Below are positions 1 through 8,965 of a stretch of 64,000 bases of DNA, in pieces (within the stretch, counting starts at the first letter, position 1; the number at the start of each line of letters is the position of its first letter). The notes under the pieces were generated by a model. That model was given only the letters and a program-made list of their open reading frames with translations. It did not search any database and had not been told where the DNA came from. The stretch covers positions 113,331-177,330 of the forward strand of contig NZ_JAGHRC010000008.1 in the NCBI RefSeq assembly GCF_017743975.1, written 5' to 3'. Source of the stretch: Ruegeria sp. R14_0 (GTDB lineage: Bacteria > Pseudomonadota > Alphaproteobacteria > Rhodobacterales > Rhodobacteraceae). Both the position numbers and the translations under genes were made by a program.

Positions 1-120
1 AGGGGAGGAGCTTCTTGAGTAAATGGCGCATACTGGGGGACCTCCGTGAGAGGAGTTCAGCATACATACGATAATATACTATCGCAACGAAAAATATAAA
101 GCCGCATAATGAAGTTTATG
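1..120. other. Left-edge non-coding stretch
   Basis: No gene is supported here. The second half is AT-rich compared with the rest of the window. It lies just past the stop codon of the leftward MBL hydrolase gene, so it is probably that gene's 3' flank. No hairpin followed by a T tract is evident. Confidence 0.5.
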
Positions 121-954
121 TTAATTTACCCTCCAGATCCCTTCTTCCTGAGCCACTCGCGATTCAGAAAGAAGTTTCTGTAAATGAGCCACAACATTCC
201 TTTCGGCGGCCATTGCAATATGCGGGTCAGATTTCTTGTAGACTGAAGCGGCGATATTCTGGACTGTATCGGAAGTATTTAGGAGATGCTTGAGGATCTG
301 GGTCTCGCGGCGCATCCGGTTGGCAAGTAACCGTTCGATGTAAGGGCGCGGATCCTGGAGTACGGGCCCGTGACCCGGCAGGCAGATCCTATCGTCGCGA
401 TCAATAAGCCGTTGAAGCTGGTCGCAGTAATCACGCATGTTGCCGTCAGGGGGGCTGACGATCGAACTGTTCCAACTCATCACGTGGTCGCCCGTGAATA
501 ACACTCCATCCAGCCTCGCAAAGCAGAGGTGATCGCTCGCGTGACCGGGTGTGTGAAGGACAGTAAGACCGGCAATCCTTTGCCCGTCTTCCAAAAACCC
601 GTCGGGTTGAAATGCATCGTCTGGAAAGGCACGCGAAACATAAACGGGCAGACCTGTCCGTTCGCGCAATCCCGGCACGGCACCGAAATGATCGGAATGG
701 TGGTGTGACACTAGAATTCCGGCCGGGTTGCCTCCCAGATTCTCGACAATTGCTTCGAAATGTGCACTGTCTTCTGCTGGACCCGGATCGAGAATGAACC
801 GACCGTCAGGTGTATCAATGATGTAGCTGTTCGTCCCGTGATAGGTCATCTTCCCGGGATTGCTCGCAACGATCCTCAGGATTCCCTCGGCCACCTGTTC
901 TGCACGCGCGCGACACGGTTCCGGCTCTGTGTGAAACATGCTGCGTTTTGTCAT
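121..954 (-). CDS. MBL-fold metallo-hydrolase, LACTB2-like
   Basis: This 277-residue protein belongs to the metallo-beta-lactamase superfamily, zinc hydrolases of the cytoplasm with very varied substrates. The metal-binding motif HHHSDH is at residues 84-89, with further metal-ligand signatures PGH (136-138) and GDH (155-157). The last 60 or so residues look like the small winged-helix tail found in LACTB2-type hydrolases. The substrate is unknown; a thioester or phosphodiester is possible. It is the last leftward gene after bioY, separated by 138 bases that hold a hairpin, so it may or may not share the upstream transcript. The ATG at 954 has only a weak ribosome site; an in-frame ATG at 939 is an alternative. 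Confidence 0.85.
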   Translation of the reverse strand: MTKRSMFHTEPEPCRARAEQVAEGILRIVASNPGKMTYHGTNSYIIDTPDGRFILDPGPAEDSAHFEAIVENLGGNPAGILVSHHHSDHFGAVPGLRERTGLPVYVSRAFPDDAFQPDGFLEDGQRIAGLTVLHTPGHASDHLCFARLDGVLFTGDHVMSWNSSIVSPPDGNMRDYCDQLQRLIDRDDRICLPGHGPVLQDPRPYIERLLANRMRRETQILKHLLNTSDTVQNIAASVYKKSDPHIAMAAERNVVAHLQKLLSESRVAQEEGIWRVN

Positions 955-1043
955 TGAATACGACCACTTTCTGACAGTGAAAAGTCTGGGACTTGCAAAG
1001 CCGCCTTTTGCTTTGCATAGCTTTGGAAGCCTCGGGCTGGCGT

Positions 1044-1069
1044 CCAGCGCCGGTCAGAACCGGCGCTGG
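1044..1069. terminator. Perfect hairpin between bioY and the MBL gene
   Basis: Arms CCAGCGCCGG and CCGGCGCTGG flank a 6-base loop (TCAGAA). There is no T tract on either strand, so it is at best a weak or factor-assisted terminator, or an mRNA-stabilising 3' structure for bioY. Confidence 0.45.
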
Positions 1070-1092
1070 AACAAGGCAACAAAGCCCAGCAG

Positions 1093-1659
1093 TCAAGCGT
1101 GACCCCGATTATGGAAACCTGTATACAGCACTACAGCAATTGCTGCCTTCGTCAGGTCTCCAAGCAGGAACGGGTAAAGCCCGGCGTTCAGCAATTTTTC
1201 GCCATAGCCGACAAAGCCACCCAACCAGAATAGCCCTGCGCAATACATAAGTATCGAACCGGAGAGGACCGCTACAGATGCTCTGATTGAAGGCGGAAGC
1301 CCTGCCAGCTTTTGAACCATCCATCCTGCAGCCGCCGCCGCGAGCGCAAACCCAATCAAGAATCCGCCAGTGGGACCCGCAAAATAGGCCAGACCCGCCG
1401 GTGCGGGAGGCGTGCCAGCGAAAACCGGCAGGCCAAACAGACCTTCCAGAAGGTACGCAGCGACAACTAGACTACTGCGCACCGGCCCCAGGAAAAGGCC
1501 GAGACCCAAGACCACCAGGGTTTGTGTTGACATCGGTACCGGGTAGAATGGCACCGCGATTTTGGCGGATAGTGTCAGAAGTATTGTGCCGATGAGTATT
1601 ATTGAGATCTCTCGGGTCAGTCTTGCGACCGGTTGGCGTTGAGTGGCTTCCAAATTCAT
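1093..1659 (-). CDS. bioY: Biotin transporter BioY (ECF S-component)
   Basis: This integral membrane protein of 188 residues has about six hydrophobic segments and the BioY pattern (PVPMSTQTL near residue 36, GPTGG in the middle). BioY binds biotin and imports it, either alone or with an ECF energising module; no bioM/bioN is in the window. The start is set at the ATG at 1659, preceded by AAGGAC at good spacing; a longer frame to 1797 overlaps the upstream gene and is not protein-like. It follows an acyl-CoA dehydrogenase gene by 49 bases on the same strand, so it probably belongs to the carboxylase operon. This makes sense because the island encodes three biotin-dependent carboxylases. The family call is firm. 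Confidence 0.93.
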   Translation of the reverse strand: MNLEATQRQPVARLTREISIILIGTILLTLSAKIAVPFYPVPMSTQTLVVLGLGLFLGPVRSSLVVAAYLLEGLFGLPVFAGTPPAPAGLAYFAGPTGGFLIGFALAAAAAGWMVQKLAGLPPSIRASVAVLSGSILMYCAGLFWLGGFVGYGEKLLNAGLYPFLLGDLTKAAIAVVLYTGFHNRGHA

Positions 1660-1708
1660 CTGTTTCGTCCTTGTTTCTGTAGATCGTTGATTTGCTGGAT
1701 AGGGAAGC

Positions 1709-2875
1709 TCACATGCGCTTGGCGACTTCTTCCAGCATGACCTCGCTCGCACCGCCGCCGATGGCCTGAACACGGGCGTCGCGCGACATGCGTTCAACCG
1801 GGGTTTCGCGCATATAGCCCATGCCGCCGTGAAACTGGACGCAGTCGTAGAGCACGCTGTTTACCAGTTCGCCGCAATAGGCCTTGACCATCGAGACCTC
1901 CTTCACGCAATCGTGGCCCGCCGCGTCCAGACCTGCGGCATGATAGACCAGCTGCCGTCCCGCCGCGATCCTCGTCTGGCAGTCTGCCAGCCGCTGGCGC
2001 ACCACCTGCTTTTCCCATAGAACACCGCCAAAGGCCTTGCGCTGCTTGACGTATTCCACTGTCATGTCCAGCGCGGATTGCGCTTCGGCACAGGCCATCG
2101 CACCCAGCACGATGCGTTCGTTCTGGAAGTTCTTCATCACCGAATAGAAGCCGCGGTTGACCTCGCCCAAAACGTTTTCGGCCGGGATGCGGACATCTTC
2201 GAAGATCAGTTCGGCAGTGTCCGAGCACAGCCAGCCGGTCTTGTTCAGCGCCCGACCGACCGAAAAGCCCGGCGTGCCCTTTTCGACCGCGAACATGGTG
2301 ATCCCGCGCGAGCCCTTGGCATCGGGGTCGGTCTTGGCGCCGACGAAATACAGATCGGCATGTACACCGTTGGTGATGAACATCTTGGTGCCGTTCAGCA
2401 CCCAGTCCGACCCGTCCTGCACCGCGCGGGTGCGCATGCCGGCCACGTCCGAGCCCGCGCCCGGTTCGGTCACGGCCACGGCGGTGATCTTTTCGCCCGA
2501 CGTGATCGACGGCATCCAACGCGCCTTTTGTTCGGGCGTACCGGCGTTTTCCAGATGCGGCGAGGCCATGTCGGTATGGACAAGAACCGTGGCCGAAAAG
2601 CCGCCGAAGGTGGAACGCCCCACTTCCTCGGCCAGCACGACGCTGGACATCACATTCAGCCCTGCGCCGCCATATTGCGCGTCATAGCGCATGCCCAGCA
2701 CGCCCAGATCGCCCATCCGGCGCAGCACGTCGCGCGGCACCATGCCGTCATTTTCCCAGGACTCGGCCTTGGTTGTCACTTCGGTTTCAATGAACCGGCG
2801 CAGCTGGTCGCGGATCATGTTGAGGTCTTCGTTGAACGGGCCGGTGGCCGCGGTGATGGTGTCTTGTCTGGTCAT
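1709..2875 (-). CDS. Acyl-CoA dehydrogenase, AtuD/isovaleryl-CoA type
   Basis: This FAD-dependent enzyme of 388 residues introduces an alpha,beta double bond into an acyl-CoA and passes electrons to ETF. It shows TEPGAGSD (136-143) and the C-terminal helical domain. The candidate catalytic base is Glu253 (NERIVLG), the position used by isovaleryl-CoA and long-chain dehydrogenases; the medium-chain Glu376 position is a glycine (IGGGASE). This arrangement suits 3-methyl-branched substrates, as in citronellyl-CoA dehydrogenase AtuD. The ATG at 2875 overlaps the upstream carboxylase stop as ATGA, indicating translational coupling. A farther upstream start is unlikely. It is the fifth gene of the TetR-led operon. 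Confidence 0.9.
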   Translation of the reverse strand: MTRQDTITAATGPFNEDLNMIRDQLRRFIETEVTTKAESWENDGMVPRDVLRRMGDLGVLGMRYDAQYGGAGLNVMSSVVLAEEVGRSTFGGFSATVLVHTDMASPHLENAGTPEQKARWMPSITSGEKITAVAVTEPGAGSDVAGMRTRAVQDGSDWVLNGTKMFITNGVHADLYFVGAKTDPDAKGSRGITMFAVEKGTPGFSVGRALNKTGWLCSDTAELIFEDVRIPAENVLGEVNRGFYSVMKNFQNERIVLGAMACAEAQSALDMTVEYVKQRKAFGGVLWEKQVVRQRLADCQTRIAAGRQLVYHAAGLDAAGHDCVKEVSMVKAYCGELVNSVLYDCVQFHGGMGYMRETPVERMSRDARVQAIGGGASEVMLEEVAKRM

Positions 2876-4887
2876 GTGTTTTCCTCCGGGTCGAGTTTGA
2901 TAAGTGGGGCGTGCCCGGCGACCGTATCGTCTGGTGCACAATAGATTTCCGTCACCACGCCCGCGACCGGCGCGGGCAGGCTTTGCAAGAGCTTCATGGC
3001 CTCCAGCACCACCAGCGTGTCACCGGCTTCGACGCGGTCGCCGAGCGCAACACGTACCTCGGCAACGGCGCCGGGCATGGGCGCCGACAACATGTCAGCG
3101 CCGCCAGATCCGCCGGTGGCACGTTGCAGATGCTGATCTTCCAGCGTACGCAGGTCTGTCGCGGTCATTCCGGCAGGGGTTTGCAGGTGCACCCGCCAGT
3201 GACCCGGCGCGCGCACGACATGGGCGATGCGCGAAAACGGAACGCCGTCGATGCGTCCGCTCAGACGGTTCCCTTTCAGGGCGACATTTTCGGCCGTTAT
3301 TGTCTGGCCGTCCGGCTGTACGGCGGCAAGCACCGTCCCGGGCCCCGGCCCGGACTCGGTCACGCGGATCGGCGCTTCGTTGGTTGTGTCCCAATAGAAG
3401 GCCGCACCGGGCTGTCCCGCAGGGGCTGTGAGTCGCCATGACCCCAGGCTTTCCCAGGGCGACGCGCCTGCCGGGACGAGACGCAGATGCAGCGCCATCG
3501 CGGCAAAGGCCATGTCCCGGGGATCAGCGGACGGTTCAGTCCAGCCGCCTGGGAACATCTCGGGCAGGCCCGAGGTATGGTGCCGGAACGCCTCAAAATC
3601 CGGGTGTGCCAGTAACGCGCGCTGATAGGCCAGGTTCAGGCCGACGCCGCCGACGGCAAAAGCATCGATCGCGGTGATCGCCCGGCGGATCGCCCCGGCC
3701 CGATCCGGCGCGTGGACGATCAGCTTAGCAATCATGGAATCATAGTGGTGGCCGACGACCGAACCGCACTCTACCCCAGTGTCCAGCCGCACATCCGCGG
3801 GCGGCGCCCAAAGGGTGATCTCGCCCGTTTCGGGGCGGAAATTCTCGCCCGGGTTTTCGGCGGCGATGCGGATTTCAATGCCGTGCCCTTCAAACTGCAC
3901 ATCGCTTTGCGTCAGCGCCAACGGCTCGCCCCGCGCGATGCGCAACTGCCATTCAACAAGGTCGATGCCGGTGATTGCCTCGGTCACAGGGTGTTCCACC
4001 TGCAACCGGGTGTTCATCTCGAGAAAGTAGTACTCGCCGCGCTCGGGATCATAGAGGTATTCCACCGTCCCGGCGGACCGATAACCTATCGCCTGCGCCA
4101 GTCGCACAGATGCTGCGCGCATTTCGTCGCGAAGGGCCTCGGGAAGATCGGCAGCAGGGGCTTCTTCGATCAGCTTCTGATGATTGCGTTGAAGCGAACA
4201 GTCGCGATCACCGAGGTGCAGGACATTGCCATGGCTGTCGCCGAACACTTGCACTTCGACATGCCGCGCACGAGGCGCGTAGCGCTCAAGGAACACTGCG
4301 GGATCGCCGAAGGCGCCTTGCGCTTCGGCCCGGGCAGATGCGATTGCTTCAGACGCGCCGCTCAGATCAGAAACAAGCCGCATGCCGCGCCCGCCCCCAC
4401 CGGCGCTGGCCTTAACCAGAAACGGGGTGCCAAGCATGCGCGCCTCTTCCAGCAATCGTGCGTCGGACTGATCTTCGCCGCGATAGCCGGGCAGCACAGG
4501 AACTCCCGCATCCTCGGCGGCGGCCTTGGCTTCGATCTTGCTTCCCATCCGTGCGATTGCAGCGGCAGAAGGCCCGATGAACACAAGGCCCGCCGCCTCG
4601 ACCGCTGCCGCGAAATCGGCATTTTCCGACAAGAAGCCATAGCCGGGATGCACCGCCCCGGCGCCGGTTGCGCGGGCGGCATCAAGGATGGCCTCAATGT
4701 TCAAATAACTTTCCGACGGCGCGGACGGACCGAGGCAGACCGCATGATCGGCCTCGGCCACGAAGGGCGCATCGCGGTCGGCCTCGGAGAACACCGCCAC
4801 GCTTTCCAGCCCCAGCTTGCGGCATCCGCGCTGGATGCGCCGGGCAATCTCGCCCCGGTTGGCGATCAGGACGCGGGTAAAGCTCAT
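2872..4887 (-). CDS. Acyl-CoA carboxylase alpha subunit (biotin carboxylase-BCCP), set 1
   Basis: This 671-residue biotin-dependent carboxylase subunit resembles MccA/LiuD/AtuF. The biotin carboxylase domain starts at LIANRGEIA (about residues 7-15), followed by the ATP-grasp glycine loop KASAGGGGRGM and EMNTRLQVEHP. A linker domain leads to a biotinyl domain with EAMKL, the biotin lysine being about residue 632. It uses ATP and bicarbonate to carboxylate biotin for the partner encoded at 5689-7287. The start at 4887 overlaps the preceding hydratase stop as ATGA; an in-frame ATG at 4899 is possible but lies inside the hydratase. The substrate is probably a 3-methyl-2-enoyl-CoA such as 3-methylcrotonyl- or geranyl-CoA, by analogy with the gene set. 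Confidence 0.93.
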   Translation of the reverse strand: MSFTRVLIANRGEIARRIQRGCRKLGLESVAVFSEADRDAPFVAEADHAVCLGPSAPSESYLNIEAILDAARATGAGAVHPGYGFLSENADFAAAVEAAGLVFIGPSAAAIARMGSKIEAKAAAEDAGVPVLPGYRGEDQSDARLLEEARMLGTPFLVKASAGGGGRGMRLVSDLSGASEAIASARAEAQGAFGDPAVFLERYAPRARHVEVQVFGDSHGNVLHLGDRDCSLQRNHQKLIEEAPAADLPEALRDEMRAASVRLAQAIGYRSAGTVEYLYDPERGEYYFLEMNTRLQVEHPVTEAITGIDLVEWQLRIARGEPLALTQSDVQFEGHGIEIRIAAENPGENFRPETGEITLWAPPADVRLDTGVECGSVVGHHYDSMIAKLIVHAPDRAGAIRRAITAIDAFAVGGVGLNLAYQRALLAHPDFEAFRHHTSGLPEMFPGGWTEPSADPRDMAFAAMALHLRLVPAGASPWESLGSWRLTAPAGQPGAAFYWDTTNEAPIRVTESGPGPGTVLAAVQPDGQTITAENVALKGNRLSGRIDGVPFSRIAHVVRAPGHWRVHLQTPAGMTATDLRTLEDQHLQRATGGSGGADMLSAPMPGAVAEVRVALGDRVEAGDTLVVLEAMKLLQSLPAPVAGVVTEIYCAPDDTVAGHAPLIKLDPEENT

Positions 4888-5678
4888 TTGACCCGCCATG
4901 ACGGAATGTCTTTGTTGATGAAGCTGTTGATGCCCTCGATGCCTTCTTCGGTTTCCCAGGCATCGGCCAGTCGGTCGGCGGTGTAGATCATGTTGGTTTC
5001 AAGGTCGTGGGAGGCGACATAGGCGACCAGCGCCTTGGTATCGGCCACGGCCCCCGGCGCAGCCTGAAGGTGATCGTGCACCACCCGGTCCACCGCGGCG
5101 TCCAGGTCGTCCGGAGCGACAACTTCGGTCAGCAGACCGATCCGTTCAGCGCGCGCCGTGTCGAACAGGGCGCCCGACAGCATGGTTTCGCGCGAATGCA
5201 CCTTGCCGATGCGGGCCACGACGTAGGGCGAGATATTCGCGGGCAGCAGACCCAGTTTCACCTCGGTCAGGCCAAAGCGCGCGCCTTCGACGCCGATGGT
5301 ATAGTCGCAGACCGAAATCATGCCGACCCCACCGCCATAGGCCGGCCCGTTGATCCGCCCGATCAGTGGCTTGGGCAACGTGTCCAGCCGGCGCAGCAGA
5401 TGCGCCAGCGTGGCGCTTTGTTCGACCCGCTCGGCGCGGGTTTTCTCGACGTTCGAGGCGAACCAGTTGAAATCCCCCCCGGCGCAGAAGCTCTTGCCGG
5501 TGCCCGTCAGCACAACGATGCGCACATCGTCGTCTGAAGCCAGCCGCCCGGTCGCGTCATAAAGTTCCGCAATCAGCGTACCGTTCAGGGCGTTGTGCTT
5601 GTCCGGCCGGTTCAGGGTCAGGGTGGCGACGCCACGCGCGTCGGTCTCAAGCTGGATGGTTTCATGAACTGTCGTCAT
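4884..5678 (-). CDS. Methylglutaconyl-CoA-hydratase-like crotonase (LiuC/AtuE type)
   Basis: This 264-residue crotonase-fold protein has the oxyanion-hole segment CAGGDF and the stretch FGLTEVKLGLLPANISPYV. The SPYV element after TEVKLG is characteristic of 3-methylglutaconyl-CoA hydratases and of isohexenylglutaconyl-CoA hydratase AtuE. The second catalytic Glu (TEVKLG) is present; the first Glu position (GGGVG) is not Glu, as is common in this subfamily. It would hydrate the carboxylated product made by the flanking carboxylase subunits. The gene sits between the two carboxylase subunits, the classical liu/atu arrangement. Confidence 0.9.
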   Translation of the reverse strand: MTTVHETIQLETDARGVATLTLNRPDKHNALNGTLIAELYDATGRLASDDDVRIVVLTGTGKSFCAGGDFNWFASNVEKTRAERVEQSATLAHLLRRLDTLPKPLIGRINGPAYGGGVGMISVCDYTIGVEGARFGLTEVKLGLLPANISPYVVARIGKVHSRETMLSGALFDTARAERIGLLTEVVAPDDLDAAVDRVVHDHLQAAPGAVADTKALVAYVASHDLETNMIYTADRLADAWETEEGIEGINSFINKDIPSWRVK

Positions 5679-5688
5679 TTTTCCGATC

Positions 5689-7287
5689 TCACATTCTGAA
5701 TACGGGCGTGTGGCGCCCTAGGTCGGGCACCGAAGAGACTATGGCCAGGCATAGACCCAGAATGTCGCGAGTTTGCCCGGGCTCGATCAGCCCGTCATCC
5801 CAGAGCCGCGAAGTGGCGTAATAGGGATCGGACTGTTCGCCATATTGGGCACGCACCTGCGCCTCGATCTGTGCAAGATCGGTCTCCATCTTTTCAGGCT
5901 CGCCGCCTTTCTGGCGGCGCAGCTCCAGCATCACATTGGAGGCGATGTCTGCCGACATCGTGGCCAGTTCCGCCGTGGGCCAGGCAAAGAGGAAATTCGG
6001 CGCGAAGCCACGCCCGCACATGCCATAGTTGCCCGCCCCGTAGGATCCGCCCAGCAGGACCGACAGGCGCGGAACCTTGGCGACGGACATGGCATAGACC
6101 AGCTTGGCGCTGTCTTTGGCGATGCCGCCGCGCTCGGCTTCGGTGCCGACCATGAAACCGGAAATGTTGTGCAGGAACAATAGCGGGATGTTCCGCTGAT
6201 CGCACATTGATATGAATTGCGCGCCCTTGAGCGAGCTGTCGGAAAGAAGCGCGCCGTTATTGGCCAGGATACCGACCCGGTAGCCGTGGATCCGCGCCGT
6301 GCCGCAGACCAGTGTTTCGCCCCAGCCGGGCTTGAATTCGCGGAACTCGCCGGCGTCGATCATGCGCAGCAGAACCTCGCGCATGTCATAGGGCTGTTTG
6401 CGGTCGGCGCTGATGACGCCAAGCAATTCCGACGGATCATGCGCCGGCGGTGCAGGCGCCGTGTCGGGCTGCATCGGGCGCGACTGGCCCAGCTCGGCCA
6501 CGATATCGCGCATCAGCGCGAGCGCGTGATGTTCGTCCTCGGCCAGATGGTCGGAAACACCCGACACGCGCGAATGCATCTCGGCCCCGCCCAGCGTCTC
6601 GCCATCGACCTCTTCGTTGATCGCAACCTTGACGATCGAGGGTCCGCCCAAATGGATGCGCGCATTGCCGCGCACCATGATGACCTCGTCTGACAGTGCT
6701 GGAATATAGGCGCCGCCCGCCGTGCAGCCGCCGAATACCGCCGAGATCTGCGGCAAGCCACTAGCCGACATGTTGGTCTGGCGATAGAAGGAATTGCCGA
6801 AATGGCGGGCATCGGGAAAGACCCTGTCCTGTTCGGGCAGATATGCCCCGCCGCAGTCCACCAGATAGAGGCAGGGCAGCCGGTTTTCCGCCGCGATCTC
6901 CTGCGCGCGGATGTGCTTCTTGACGGTTTCGTGGTAAAATGATCCGCCTTTCACCGTGGCATCATTGGCGATGATCATGCAAGGCAGGCCGTGCACGTTA
7001 CCAATGCCCGTGACGATCCCGGCGCCGGGTACGGCTCCGCCGTATTGTCCGTGGGCCGCCAACGACGACAGCTCCAGGAACGCAGTGCCCGGATCGACCA
7101 GCAGGTCGATTCTTTCGCGGACCAGAAGCTTGCCGCGCTTGCGGTGACGTTCGACCATATCGGGCCGCCCGCCCGACGTGGCCTCGGCAATACGCGCGCG
7201 CAGGGTTTCGACACGCTCGCTTTGCGCCGCGTGATTGCGGGCATAGGCCTCCGATGCGGTCAGCACCGCCGTGTCAAGTCGTGCCAT
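5689..7287 (-). CDS. Acyl-CoA carboxylase beta subunit (carboxyltransferase), set 1
   Basis: This 532-residue carboxyltransferase resembles MccB/LiuB/AtuC. Two crotonase-like halves are recognisable: the N half contains IIANDATVKGG and FGGCTAGGAYIPALSDE, the C half GILANNGALL and GGSYGAGNYGMCGRGF. It moves the carboxyl group from biotin to the gamma carbon of an enoyl-CoA. Typical family length is about 535. It starts 3 bases after the TetR gene stop and is followed 10 bases later by the hydratase, so TetR and carboxylase are co-transcribed. Whether it accepts methylcrotonyl-, geranyl- or another enoyl-CoA cannot be decided from this sequence alone. Confidence 0.93.
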   Translation of the reverse strand: MARLDTAVLTASEAYARNHAAQSERVETLRARIAEATSGGRPDMVERHRKRGKLLVRERIDLLVDPGTAFLELSSLAAHGQYGGAVPGAGIVTGIGNVHGLPCMIIANDATVKGGSFYHETVKKHIRAQEIAAENRLPCLYLVDCGGAYLPEQDRVFPDARHFGNSFYRQTNMSASGLPQISAVFGGCTAGGAYIPALSDEVIMVRGNARIHLGGPSIVKVAINEEVDGETLGGAEMHSRVSGVSDHLAEDEHHALALMRDIVAELGQSRPMQPDTAPAPPAHDPSELLGVISADRKQPYDMREVLLRMIDAGEFREFKPGWGETLVCGTARIHGYRVGILANNGALLSDSSLKGAQFISMCDQRNIPLLFLHNISGFMVGTEAERGGIAKDSAKLVYAMSVAKVPRLSVLLGGSYGAGNYGMCGRGFAPNFLFAWPTAELATMSADIASNVMLELRRQKGGEPEKMETDLAQIEAQVRAQYGEQSDPYYATSRLWDDGLIEPGQTRDILGLCLAIVSSVPDLGRHTPVFRM

Positions 7288-7290
7288 CTG

Positions 7291-7920
7291 TCAGGTTTCC
7301 TTTTCTTGCAAGATTCCGTGCAGGAACACGTCGGCATAGGTGCGTGACAGGGCATCGGCACCGCCGCGTTCGGGGTCGAACCATTCCAGCGTGGCGTTCA
7401 GCGCGCCAATCAGCATCAGGCGCAGGCGGCGGATATCCACGTTTCGTTTCAGCGCTCCATCCCGCTGAAGCCGGGACAACAGGCTGTCCCATTCGGCCTC
7501 GTAGGCGCGGCGCGTGGGCAGATTGGCATCCCGGACGGACTGCGGAACCTGCCCGAAAATGCGCACATTGGCCGAGGAATAATCGCTGACATCCAGAAGC
7601 GCGCGCAGATGCGCCCCGATTGCGGCCCGAAGGGCCGCCTCGGCGCCGGTATCCGCAGGCAATGCACCGACAGCCTGGCGCATATCGTCGTGAACGGCCT
7701 GGATGCCCGCATCCAGAATGGCCACGACGATCTCATCCTTGGAGCCGAAATGGTAATAGATGCTGCCCGCCTTGATCCCTGCGGCCTCGGCGATTTTTCT
7801 GAGCGACACGGGCCCATAGCCCTGTTCCCGAAAGAGCCTGGCAGCGACATCCAGAACGCCTTTACGCCCGACCGCGCTGCGCGATGTCTCGCTGACCTCT
7901 CCGGCTGTCGTATCCGCCAT
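7291..7920 (-). CDS. TetR-family repressor of the set 1 carboxylase operon
   Basis: This 209-residue regulator has an N-terminal TetR helix-turn-helix (VSLRKIAEAAGIKAGSIYYH, about residues 39-58) followed by a ligand-binding domain. The C-terminal motif NATLEWFDPE matches NWTVEW(Y/F)D in both halves of the tandem regulator at 22496-23827, so they share a subfamily. The ATG at 7920 is preceded by GAAGGGAA; an upstream in-frame start would run into the operator. The palindrome CTAACATCTGTTAG lies 27 bases upstream of the start and overlaps a promoter -10 element, indicating autoregulation. The inducer is probably an acyl-CoA of the pathway. It is first in the operon that includes the carboxylase. 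Confidence 0.92.
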   Translation of the reverse strand: MADTTAGEVSETSRSAVGRKGVLDVAARLFREQGYGPVSLRKIAEAAGIKAGSIYYHFGSKDEIVVAILDAGIQAVHDDMRQAVGALPADTGAEAALRAAIGAHLRALLDVSDYSSANVRIFGQVPQSVRDANLPTRRAYEAEWDSLLSRLQRDGALKRNVDIRRLRLMLIGALNATLEWFDPERGGADALSRTYADVFLHGILQEKET

Positions 7921-7946
7921 GCGATTCCCTTCGGTACGATACATAA

Positions 7947-7960
7947 CTAACATCTGTTAG
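7947..7960. promoter_or_regulatory. TetR-type operator, CTAACATCTGTTAG
   Basis: This inverted repeat CTAACA-TC-TGTTAG has perfect 6-base arms. It is one of seven copies in the window and sits directly upstream of the TetR/carboxylase operon. Confidence 0.8.
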
Positions 7961-7982
7961 GTTGCTAGCGCCAATGAGTCAA
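7954..7982 (-). promoter_or_regulatory. Predicted sigma70 promoter of the TetR/carboxylase operon
   Basis: On the minus strand TTGACT (7982-7977) is followed by 17 bases and TAACAG (7959-7954). The -35 matches 5 of 6 consensus bases; the -10 is weak. The -10 lies inside the operator, so a bound repressor would block RNA polymerase. Confidence 0.5.
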
Positions 7983-8110
7983 CAAACAATTATTCCAAAC
8001 CTGGCTCGGGTTGGAACTTGTGGAAAATGCCGTCCGGGCAACCGTGATACAGCCGCCCGGAAATGTCAGTCGTACGCCGGACCCCGAACAGGTGGCCCGG
8101 GTGGCGGGGA

Positions 8111-8941
8111 TCAGATCGAAAAGCCCCCGCCGCAGATGATGTGCTGACCCGAGATGAAGTTCGATTCCGGCGCACAGAACAAATAGACCGCGCCCGCGGC
8201 CTCTTCCGGTGTGCCTACCCGGCCCAGCGGAATCATGCGTTCCATCTGGGACAAGAGATCAGGGTTCACGCCGACCTTGATTTCTTTTTCCTCGATCTTG
8301 ATCGTGCTGTCGCCGTCTGCGCTGCCCTCCGTCAGGCGGGTGCGGATCGGGCCGAAGGCCACGGCATTGACGTTGACCTTGTAGCGGCCCCATTCCTTGG
8401 CCATCGTCCTGGTGACACCCAGGATACCGGCCTTGGCGGCAGAGTAGTTGATCTGGCCGGCATTGCCGCCGGTCCCCGCGATGGACGAGATATTCACCAC
8501 CTTGCGGAACACCTCTTGCCCGGCCGCGGCCTCTTCCTTGGCCTTGGCGCTGATTACCGGCTGGGCGGCGCGCAGGATCTTAAAGGGCGCTGTCATGTGA
8601 ACGTCGATGATCGCCTGCCACTGCTCGTCGGTCATCTTCTGAACGACGCTGTCCCAGGTGTAGCCGGCGTTGTTCACGATGATGTCGAGTCCGCCGAAGC
8701 TGTCCACGCCCGTCTTGATGAACCGTTCGGCAAAACCGTCTTCGGTCACGCTGCCGGCGCAGACCACCGCTTCGCTGCCAGCGGCGCGGATAGCTTCAGC
8801 GGCTTCATTGGCCGGGTCGGCGTCCAGATCGTTGACCACTACCCGGGCCCCTTCCGAGGCCAGTTTGAGTACGATTTCGCGGCCAATGCCTCGGCCCGAA
8901 CCCGAGACCAGGGCAACACGACCGTCGAGTTTTCCAGTCAT
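8111..8941 (-). CDS. Short-chain dehydrogenase/reductase, probable hydroxyacyl-CoA dehydrogenase
   Basis: This classical SDR of 276 residues has the cofactor motif SGSGRGIG (about 13-20), NNAG, and catalytic serine plus YSAAK. VVVNDLD after the second strand, with the Asp, suggests NAD(H) preference. It probably oxidises a 3-hydroxyacyl-CoA in beta-oxidation. An ATG at 8941 has GGGAGGA upstream. It is encoded 24 bases after an SCPx thiolase, so the pair could supply the last two steps of a beta-oxidation turn. The loop of about 30 residues between YSAAK and the C terminus (with many charged residues near 220-235) is longer than usual. The exact substrate is unknown. Confidence 0.85.
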   Translation of the reverse strand: MTGKLDGRVALVSGSGRGIGREIVLKLASEGARVVVNDLDADPANEAAEAIRAAGSEAVVCAGSVTEDGFAERFIKTGVDSFGGLDIIVNNAGYTWDSVVQKMTDEQWQAIIDVHMTAPFKILRAAQPVISAKAKEEAAAGQEVFRKVVNISSIAGTGGNAGQINYSAAKAGILGVTRTMAKEWGRYKVNVNAVAFGPIRTRLTEGSADGDSTIKIEEKEIKVGVNPDLLSQMERMIPLGRVGTPEEAAGAVYLFCAPESNFISGQHIICGGGFSI

Positions 8942-8965
8942 ATTAATTCCTCCCGAAAGGCGCTA